A DNA stretch of 64,000 bases, from contig JACAAK010000006.1 of assembly GCA_025093985.1 (NCBI GenBank), positions 1,302,001-1,366,000 of the forward strand, given 5' to 3'. This DNA is from Calvatia gigantea. Lineage: Eukaryota > Basidiomycota > Agaricomycetes > Agaricales > Lycoperdaceae. A program made the position numbers and the translations under genes. Of the stretch, positions 57,033 to 64,000 are shown in pieces. Every line of letters begins with the position of its first letter. Positions within the stretch are counted from its first letter, which is position 1. The notes beneath the pieces were generated by a model that did no database searches, was not told the DNA's origin, and worked only from the letters and a program-made list of their open reading frames with translations.

Positions 57033-58459
57033 ATGCGAATAAATTATGCGGCGAGGGGGAATCCTTGGGAAGAGCCATTTGCATTATCAAGAGTCCAGTG
57101 GTTCTCGCCGTTGATAGCCGCCGCCCTGGTAAGCTGTTTTCTGTCAACCAAGAGGCGCATGTCCTGATCCTTGTCCACTCAGGCAGAAACTCTCGTCTAT
57201 GGTCAGCTGTAACGATACCTTTATAGAAATGAGAAACTCCTACTTACAGCTGAATGATACGGCTTCACGGCGCACATAGGCATGCACGTCATTTTATTCT
57301 TCATGGGTTCCTCAGTTCTCCTAAAGAAGGGCGGGAAAGTGCAGATTGCATCGTTCTGTGCGATGACCCTCATGTTTGGGCTGGCGACAGCGGACATTGG
57401 ATTTTCATACCACATGCTGTTGAACCATACAGACGATATTCTGGCGGGTGATAGCCTCACGTTCCTTACGATGGTTTGTCCCAAGTTTCTTATACACCTA
57501 GTAAATAAGTAAGCCCATTAATAATTTGATATTGAGTACTTGAGTGGACTGACGAGGGTAAAGTCTAATAGCAGATATTCTACTTGTGGATATCGCTCTT
57601 ATTGATTCGCATATAACCACTTATCTGGTATCAGATTGCACGCTGTTATATGATTTGGGGCGAAAGTAGGGTGTTGGGATTAGTGGCTGGTCTTATGTTA
57701 TTAATTGGGACAGGTGCGTCTTTGAGCTGTGGGTGTGGGCGCGGCAATTGAATATGGTAGCTCAGTCCTCGGCTTCATCAGCGAGGGAACTACCTCACCG
57801 AAATTTAAGGATTTGGTGGCAGCTTATATCCTGATGATCGTTGGGCTTAATGTCACCTTGACGTTGTTAACTGGTAGGAGTTAATGATGTATCTGGATTA
57901 GTTGACGGCTAATGCGGAACAAGAATTCAGCATGGAGAATTTGGTGGATTGCACGGGAGGTTAGCAGAATTATGGGTAGAAGGGTTCAACGGGAATTCAG
58001 CGTGGCTGTTGGAATATTGTGAGTGATCCCGAGTGGTCATATACCCGCAGGCTCAATATCATGACAGACTGGAGACTGGATTCATCTACACCGGGGCGAT
58101 GCTGCTGGACTTCATGTTAGCAGGGACAAGATATGCGGTAAGTGGTTGCAAAGGATATATATACGGGTTCTGATGTGCCTGAAGATTGTTGGTGCAGCGA
58201 TAGCCATACGGACAGTGGTAAGTCAACACTGCATGGCAGTGTAACGCAGGGGTGAAGCTCACCTCATGGAAAGTGCGTTATGCCGATTTTTATCGTCGTC
58301 CAAGTAGCACTTGGGCGAGGGACGAAGAATTTGAATGCGAGTGTCAGTGAGGCACGCTCGCGGAGTGATGGGGTGCAGTTGACGACAGCAGTTCAGTTTC
58401 GGACAAGCGCCTCTCAAGAGGTCACGGTTGAAAACGTTGAAAGTAGAAGTGTGCGTTAA
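57033..58459 (+). pseudogene. copy F: duplicate of copy E, with a lost splice site
   Basis: About 3.5 kb from E and similar over its entire length: M-R-I-N-Y-A-A-R-G-N-P-W-E-E, LVYG-MHVILFFMGSSVLLKKGG, MFGLATADIGFSYHMLLNH, N-N-L-I-A-D-I-L-L, IARCYMIWGESRVLGLVAGL, and a C-terminal exon with FIVVQVALGRGTK ending at 58459. The acceptor that in E reads GGACGCAG before CAGTTGAA is GGGCGCGG here, so the AG is gone, and reading through meets a stop. The penultimate exon reads LMCLKIVGAAIAIRTV in frame, unlike E. The stop codon lies only 12 bp from the stop codon of the convergent NDUFA2 gene. Confidence 0.6.
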
Positions 58460-58471
58460 TAAAAAAAAAAT

Positions 58472-58885
58472 CTAAGATTGTGTGAGCAGTTGTGCTACTT
58501 TGCTTTCGACATCCTTGGCCGGGAGATTCTCCAACTCGACGTGCTTTTCCATACCACGTTCTAGCGGAATAATACGGAGTTAGCTAGGCCCACAGCACAC
58601 TGAAACAGCTTGAACAGACCAAAACGTGCAAATGCGCGTGCAGGTGTGCCTTCGGTCTCTCGGATAAGGACGGGGAGATCTGGGTTGTGTTGTTTAATGG
58701 AATTGTAACGTGCCAGAACAAACTCGCTGTGAAGAAATGAACACGCTGCTGCGTAAGCACGAGGCAGGGTGGCGATGAGGCTGGAGGACTGACCGTGTGC
58801 CCGCAGAAGCAGCTCCGGACTGAGAGAAAAGGAACCGGATTTCTCTGAGAGCTGGCGAGAACGCTTTTGTGAACGACGACGACAT
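58472..58885 (-). CDS. NDUFA2: NADH:ubiquinone oxidoreductase subunit NDUFA2 (B8)
   Basis: Accessory subunit of mitochondrial complex I with a thioredoxin fold. Exons: 58794-58885, 58620-58726, 58472-58560; phases agree and give 95 aa, the usual size. It begins M-S-S-S-F-T-K-A-F-S, continues LREIRFLFSQSGAASAGTR (the B8 signature with R-x-x-L-C/F-Q), then ARYNSIKQHNPDLPVLIRE and GTPARAFARF-ERGMEKHVEL, and ends AQLLTQS. Short exons hide it from simple frame scanning. Divergent from RAX1 with 148 bp between the start codons; convergent with gene copy F. Confidence 0.93.
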
Positions 58886-59033
58886 GGCTGCAGAACTTTC
58901 GTTCCTCGAGAATGCCAGAAATAATACCCAACTCAGCTTATGTAAGCCGTTGCCATCCATCGTCGTTGACTTTTCTAACGCTTGTTCCCCTCTGCCCTCA
59001 TCGTTCTCCACAGCGAGCGCAGCTTCCAGCACC
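58886..59033. promoter_or_regulatory. bidirectional promoter region of NDUFA2 and RAX1
   Basis: The 148 bp between the two ATGs must carry both promoters. The RAX1 frame stays open across it up to an ATG at 58869, so the RAX1 start could also lie further upstream. No specific motif identified. Confidence 0.5.
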
Positions 59034-60377
59034 ATGGACGACGAGAAACGCCAACAAGAAGAATGGGCCAATAGTCGCAAGCACCGCCTTCCCACATTTA
59101 CTGAGGTTTTATCCCGTAGGACGCGACCTCCTGTCGATCTCTTCATGTTCTAGTGCGTCTCCAAGTCCCTCCATCTCGCAAGGGACTCGGCTAATCATCA
59201 TCTATAGTCTTTTCCTGCAACGTGAGGGCGCGGAGGACATCCTTGACTTCTGGCTGGACGTGCAACAACACGAAAACCTCTGTAGAGCCTACTTCAAGGA
59301 TGTTCGCAAGTCGGGTCGCACAATCAAAGATGACTGGCCTCAGTATTGGGAGTATGCCCGGAGAAGGGGATCCATCTATGGGACCGTAGTGGGCCTTAAC
59401 CCGGAGACAAAACGCAGCACGGCGAGTACGACCGAGATGATGTCTGAGCAGGATCGACGCAATCTCGCTGCTTCTGGAGGGGAGGAGTTTGGTCGCCGCT
59501 CGACAAGTCCCAGACCACCTGAGAACCGTAGTGCAGCGGCTTCGCCAGACGAAAATCCCCCCCGGTCAACCACCCCCTTCTCCATCTCCCGCCACACGCC
59601 CACCCTGTTTAACCTCAAACGCGCGTCTAGAGCCCCCACCGTCATCCCCCGCTCTTCCGCCATCACTCGCATGGACCTTGTCGCCTCTGCAGAGCGCATT
59701 TTTTACCGCTATCTCTCCCCTGCTGGTAGTCCCGTCGACTCTCAGGAGAATCACGAGATCTACCTTCCCCCTGCCCTGCGAATACACACGTTCCCCCTTA
59801 GTAGCCAACATGATCCCAAGACACCAGGGGAACTCAGCATGATGGCTCAGATTCCCGACATGTTCCACGCTCAGAAGGAGTACTGTTTCCGTGCGATGGA
59901 ACAGGACGCGTTTCCTCGCTTCCTTCGTTCCAAAGCCTTCGGCAACCTGACACCAATTTCCGCGCTCGCACGCCTCATTCTCGGTCTCATCTCCCTCTGG
60001 ATAGGATTGGCTGTTGGTTTCGCTCTCATCTTTCTTGACGTACACCCGAAATCCAAACGCTTTTTCGTGAGTTTCGAACCCCCTTTAATCATCTCTCACT
60101 CCTCGTGTGGCTTACGTGGTATTCTATTATTATTTAACAGCTCTTCATCCCATTCGCGTTTGCCATTCTTTTCCTCGTCTCGCATCAGTATGAATTAGAC
60201 CCCATCCTCGTGTTCTTTGGGCAATCCGAAACGACACCATTCCGGACGTTAACTATCCGTGAACCCTACGTGAGGAACCTACTGCTTGGACGTGCAGTGT
60301 GGGTTACACTCGTTGTCGCGATCATTGTGACGGCTTTGACACTCATATTTTGGGCCGTTCCTGGACATCGCTTATAA
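59034..60377 (+). CDS. RAX1: RAX1-like RGS-domain membrane protein
   Basis: Fungal protein with an RGS fold and C-terminal membrane helices; in yeast Rax1 marks bud sites with Rax2. Exons: 59034-59152, 59208-60066, 60141-60377; 404 aa, near the family size. The N terminus has LPTFTEVLSRRTRPPVDLF, then the RGS helices (FLQREGAEDILDFWLDVQQH), interrupted by a Ser/Pro-rich insert of about 120 residues, and the second half of the domain (LVASAERIFYRYLSP, FHAQKEYCFRAMEQDAFPRFLRS). Three hydrophobic segments follow: ALARLILGLISLWIGLAVGF, LFIPFAFAILFLVSHQY and a last one with WVTLVVAIIVTALTLIFWAV. Start chosen at M-D-D-E-K; the in-frame ATG at 58869 is an alternative. Confidence 0.9.
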
Positions 60378-60951
60378 TCGGTGGAACAGGTAGTTGGTAG
60401 TTGACTGTCGCTTTTCGGTTTTCTCCTTGGTGGCGGGAGGCGAAAGAAATGAATGAAGTATAAACTCCTGCCCTCTGCACCCCTCTCCCCCCCTTATGAC
60501 ACTTGATTTATGCACGAAACGTTCCTTATTATTGGCCCTTTCCCTTTTAATGAAAGACTCCCTCCCGTGTTTATACTTATTCTTGTCCAAAATTTTTTTT
60601 GCCCTGTTTCATGACTTTGTTCGTCTAGCCGCTCCCTAGGATACCCAACCCCCTTTCCCCTACTCTTCCTTTATACACCTTCCCTCTATCCAAGCATATC
60701 ATAGGAACATGCTCTGCTTTTTGAACTTTTGGTGGCTCGTCAGTACGTATGGAATTAATTTTCTTTTCTTATTAGTATGCGTTCTGTGCTGTGAAATTAG
60801 ATCGATGATGATGGTGGTTGGATTGGATACAAATACGGAATTTGTGCCGGGATTCACTTCATCCGGTACCTCAAAAACATATTTCACCATATATACCTAT
60901 CTCAGTCATGATAGCACCACTCACTTCTCACAACAACCCACCGTGACCTAA
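60378..60951. other. intergenic, no gene seen
   Basis: Pyrimidine-rich stretches (about 60470-60500 and 60640-60690) and AT-rich DNA. The frame at 60709-60951 is hydrophobic but without context. Confidence 0.5.
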
Positions 60952-62649
60952 ATGCCTGCTTCAGAAGAAAAGCAATCGAAATGGATTCCAGGTCGATACC
61001 CACCGCCAGGTACATCGCCCGTCGGAGACGCAATACGCCAACGACGTGGTGCAAGAGGAATTACAGCCCTTGACGCCGCATTGTTACACGTACCTCCAGT
61101 AGCGGAGGGCTGGAACACGCTTTTGGGCGCGGTGAGGACGAAAGGGTCGTTGGCCGATGACATTCGCGAGTTTATGGTTGGTGTTTGCAGTCCGTCGTCG
61201 CACCATTATAAGTTTGGCTGACCACAAACACTGGCCTTTCCTTCTATTTTTTGTAGATTCTGCGTGTTGCTGCAATTAATGGTGCAGCTTACGAGTGGAT
61301 CCACCACGAGCCTGTTGCACGCAAAGGCGGTCTTACGACAGCCCAATTGTTCGTTATCCGGGATGCTACAACGCCACTTCCACCTGCCCAGGGTATCTTG
61401 AAGCCATTACAAACCGCTGCTCTCCTATTTGCGGATGCCAGCACTAGGGCTGTGTCCGTCCCGGCCCAAGTCACAGAGGACCTGAGAACAGAATTGAGGA
61501 ACTGGGTCGTAAAAGAGATCAGCGGGTTGAGTGAGGATGAAGTGAAAGGCAAGGTCGATGATCTATTCGTCGAGGCCAGTTTGGTTGTCGCGACGTATAA
61601 CATGGTCTCGAGGTTCCTTTTAGCGGTAGACGTTGCTGGATCCTTCGATCTTCCCGTTCCCTGGCCCCTGGAGCGCAAGGAGGTGAGTTTCATAGTTGAT
61701 CAAGAAAACGGGCATGCACTAACAAGAGCCTGGACATTAGCATTTTGTTCCGATCCCTGCAAAATCTCCAGCTCACACAATCCACACCGTAACTTTAAAA
61801 TCCTCAGACTCAGCTCCGTGGATTGTATTCGTCAATTCCCTGCTCACGGACTACACTTTGTGGTCCCTCGTCATCCCATACTTTATCTCAAAACCCTACA
61901 ATATCATCCTCTTCTCCCAACGCGGACACGGACAATCCACACTCCCATCCTCACCACCCGACCCTCAGCACGACGAACGGACAGTGACAATTCCCTACCT
62001 AGCAGAAGACATCCAACATATCCTCAACCACTTATCCATCTCCGGTGCTAACGTCAAATCCATAATCGGAGTCTCACAAGGTGGAGCTACAGCACTCAGC
62101 TACGCAGCCACATACAACAACAAGGTCCAAAGTATAGTCGTATGCGCCACTGCAGCGCGTACACCCGAAGGCAACAACGCCGCCTGGATGGAACGTATCC
62201 AAATGGTCGGAGGAGACCAGTTGTCTGGTATGAAGCGTCTCGCAGACGCCACCGTATCCAGATGGTTCCCTCCCAGGTCCAAAGTCTCTCCGCAAGATGA
62301 AGAAAATAGCACGAATCCCAGAGCGACGTGGATAGACAAACTGGTTAGGGAGACTAAAGTCGAGGGTTTTGAAGCCGGTGCTCGGGCATTAGGGGACTAC
62401 GATACAGTCTCTGGTGGGATTATGAATAGCGAGGTCCAGAATGTGTTGCTTTTGGCCGGGAGTTTGGATGGTGGTGGTAAAGTCGGTGAGTCGTTGCGTC
62501 GATTTGGCGAGGAGTGGAATAGAGAAAGGAAGAAACGAGGACTGAAAGAGGTGGAGTATGTTGAAGTCGAGGGCTCAGGCCATTTACCAATGGTGGACGA
62601 GCCTGAGGTGTTTTGGGGCCTTGTCTCGGAGTTTTTGGAGAAGTTTTGA
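60952..62649 (+). CDS. fusion of a carboxymuconolactone decarboxylase-like domain and an alpha/beta hydrolase
   Basis: Three exons, all phase 0: 60952-61176, 61257-61682, 61741-62649; 519 aa. Residues about 30-190 match the CMD/AhpD-like fold (RGITALDAALLHVPPVAEGW, DDIREFMILRVAAINGAAYEWIHHEP, LTTAQLFVIRDA). The redox Cys pair of AhpD is absent. From about residue 220 an alpha/beta hydrolase follows (APWIVFVNSLLTDYTLW, ILFSQRGHGQS, nucleophile motif G-V-S-Q-G-G, acid region LLLAGSLDGGG, and the histidine in VEGSGHLPMVDEPE), of the 3-oxoadipate enol-lactonase type. In the beta-ketoadipate pathway these two activities are consecutive steps, and bacterial PcaL fuses them in the opposite order. 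Whether this protein acts there is inference. Confidence 0.88.
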
Positions 62650-63664
62650 AACGGAATATCGGTGAAGAAGTATGTATATAGTGTATGACTGTACTGTTCG
62701 TTGACGGCCGACATTAGGAATAATAAAGTGGGCGCAAAGCAGACGAATTTGACGTCATGTATCAATATATCGTATCTCATCAAACATGAGCGCTTGGGCC
62801 GTGAATCCAAAGCGCCTTCAGCGCGAAAGTGGTTGGGACAAAAGAAGGTATTAGTGTCTTTCAGGTATTCTCTTAAGGAAGATCCCGAGGAGACGATCCC
62901 GAGGAGCATAGGGCCTGTTTTCATCGCGATGTGACGTTAAGCGCACTCACGAGTTGTCTCTTCCCCGATCGTCTGTGATGAACCTGAAGAAAATCAAGGG
63001 ACGATGATCACACTCTCAAACTCATGTGGGTCATCCTGAGAGAATCATACAATGCCGGACACAAATGCACGTTAGCAGTGCCACCCAAGACCAACGATTG
63101 ACGTCAAAACCCCAGAGAGGTGAGCTGCAACCCCCGGAAACAAACCATCAGGACGGCACTATATTTTCACATACATGTCGGCGTCGGTAATTAAACGACA
63201 CATCAAAAAAGAACTCGTTGGCACAGAATGTCATAGGGGTCTAACTTCGCAATGACATTTTAGAATGTTACTTGTGGTTAAGTATAACTCTTCGCTACGC
63301 CACAAACAATTTTGTTCAACCGGCATAATCGCATCCTCGGATATATCGCAAAAAAAGCCAAAACAGTGCCAATTTTATACACCTTGGATGATGCGATAAC
63401 AATCAGACGTCATGTCATGGATTGGTTTTTATCTTCTCCCGGATTTATGGGTTTGTGGATGGAGACGCGATAATACCGGGGGTGGAGAGCCCGTGCGCTG
63501 GGGCAGCCAGTTAGACGGTTGACGGATGACGGCTTCCGTGGCTCCAACAAAAGTAAAAATACGCCCGTTCCACGATGTAGTACCGCCCAGTGGGGGGGGG
63601 AGCAAGCGAACTTCGATGATGAATAGTCTTGGCTCTGATGATGAACACGGATCGGTTCGAATTT
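62650..63664. other. 1 kb intergenic, no gene seen
   Basis: 3' flanks of convergent genes. Frames such as 62701-62934 have no features. Confidence 0.5.
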
Positions 63665-64000
63665 TTACTGGCTTGTAATATCGGCATCAACTGGAGTATT
63701 ACCTGCCCCACTACCAGGAGCGGAAAACAGACCAGGGGATTGTCCAGTCTGATTGACGAGTTCGCCCTCGACATTAGCTTGGTCCTCATCATCATCTTCC
63801 GAGCTCCCCTGTTCATCGTCTTCGTCACTCTTTACCCCCATCATAACTTCGTCAGGTCCAGAAACGCCAGGCGCGCCGGCTGAACCACCCCCAGCTGCTG
63901 CAAGCCCGAACCTAGGGTCCCAGTCCAATTCCTCAGGTTCCTCAACCTCAACCTCGACTCTCTGCTTCCACTCGAACTTTTCCCGCAACATTGTTACAGC
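63665..64000 (-). CDS. C-terminal end of an unknown acidic-tailed protein (5' end outside window)
   Basis: The minus-strand frame is open from the window edge to a stop at 63665. It reads MLREKFEWKQRVEVEVEEPEE (possibly not the true start, since the codons before it are also open), then ELDWDPRFGLAAAGG, and ends in a low-complexity tail with SDEDDEQGSSEDDDEDQ and Gly/Ser/Pro. I do not recognise the family. A nuclear or chromatin-associated role is possible from the acidic tail but not shown. Confidence 0.55.
   Translation of the reverse strand, partial: AVTMLREKFEWKQRVEVEVEEPEELDWDPRFGLAAAGGGSAGAPGVSGPDEVMMGVKSDEDDEQGSSEDDDEDQANVEGELVNQTGQSPGLFSAPGSGAGNTPVDADITSQ

Noticed and set aside
38725..58459. 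LTR retrotransposon or DNA transposon carrying the gene array
   Set aside because: No reverse transcriptase, integrase or transposase motif is visible, no long terminal repeats bound the array, and the units are tandem with shared flanks.
58912..60198. A single 428-codon frame across RAX1
   Set aside because: Its beginning reads through the first exon out of frame and through intron 1; the spliced model has the better RGS and membrane segments.

Overview
The window is nuclear DNA of a basidiomycete fungus, most likely an agaricomycete. Genes are dense, sit on both strands and are cut by many short GT-AG introns (about 45-80 nt) with very small exons, including 7, 8, 11, 12 and 17 nt microexons and a 3 nt exon that holds only the start ATG. 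The gene set (fused-type synaptobrevin, Ase1, UBR7, WASP, RAX1, GH12, GH105, GH92) and a multicopy membrane-protein family with an N-N-L-I-A-D motif point the same way. Nearly all open frames longer than 60 codons are fragments or shadows of spliced genes, so gene models here were built by joining frames across splice sites by eye. Layout: (1) 0-7 kb, housekeeping genes: the tail of an unknown gene, synaptobrevin (R-SNARE), ribosomal protein eL24 and the spindle bundler Ase1/PRC1. (2) 7-16 kb, metabolism: an FAD monooxygenase, a monocarboxylate-type MFS transporter and an acyl-CoA dehydrogenase/oxidase-like protein. (3) 16.9-23.2 kb: UBR7-type ubiquitin ligase, a stand-alone hydantoinase-B/5-oxoprolinase half, and WASP. 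(4) 25-33.5 kb: a small hydrophilic protein and three secreted polysaccharide- or glycan-degrading enzymes in a row on the + strand (GH12, GH105, GH92); the GH105 gene carries a one-base frameshift. (5) 33.6-37.6 kb: a small conserved protein, a divergent calmodulin-like gene and, on the opposite strand, canonical calmodulin of 149 aa built from eight exons. (6) 38-58.5 kb: a low-gene-density accessory region. It holds a tRNA-Thr(CGT) gene with a 10-nt intron, four tandem copies of a putative seven-helix membrane protein gene, each preceded by an intact or decayed copy of that tRNA, two further diverged copies (E, F) in their own duplicated block, an orphan last exon, inverted and direct intergenic repeats, and a 627-bp inverted-repeat element with TA target duplication and Fot1/pogo-like ends. 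Every full copy in the first array shows at least one lesion, so this looks like a birth-and-death family being duplicated and disabled together with its tRNA. (7) 58.5-64 kb, compact genes again: complex I subunit NDUFA2 and RAX1 in divergent arrangement, a protein fusing a carboxymuconolactone-decarboxylase-like domain to an alpha/beta hydrolase, and the edge of an acidic-tailed unknown protein. The metabolic and CAZyme stretches look like ordinary scattered fungal genes rather than one biosynthetic cluster. The most unusual items are the tRNA/membrane-protein array, the reversed decarboxylase-hydrolase fusion, the HydB-only gene and two one-base frameshifts in otherwise well-conserved genes.
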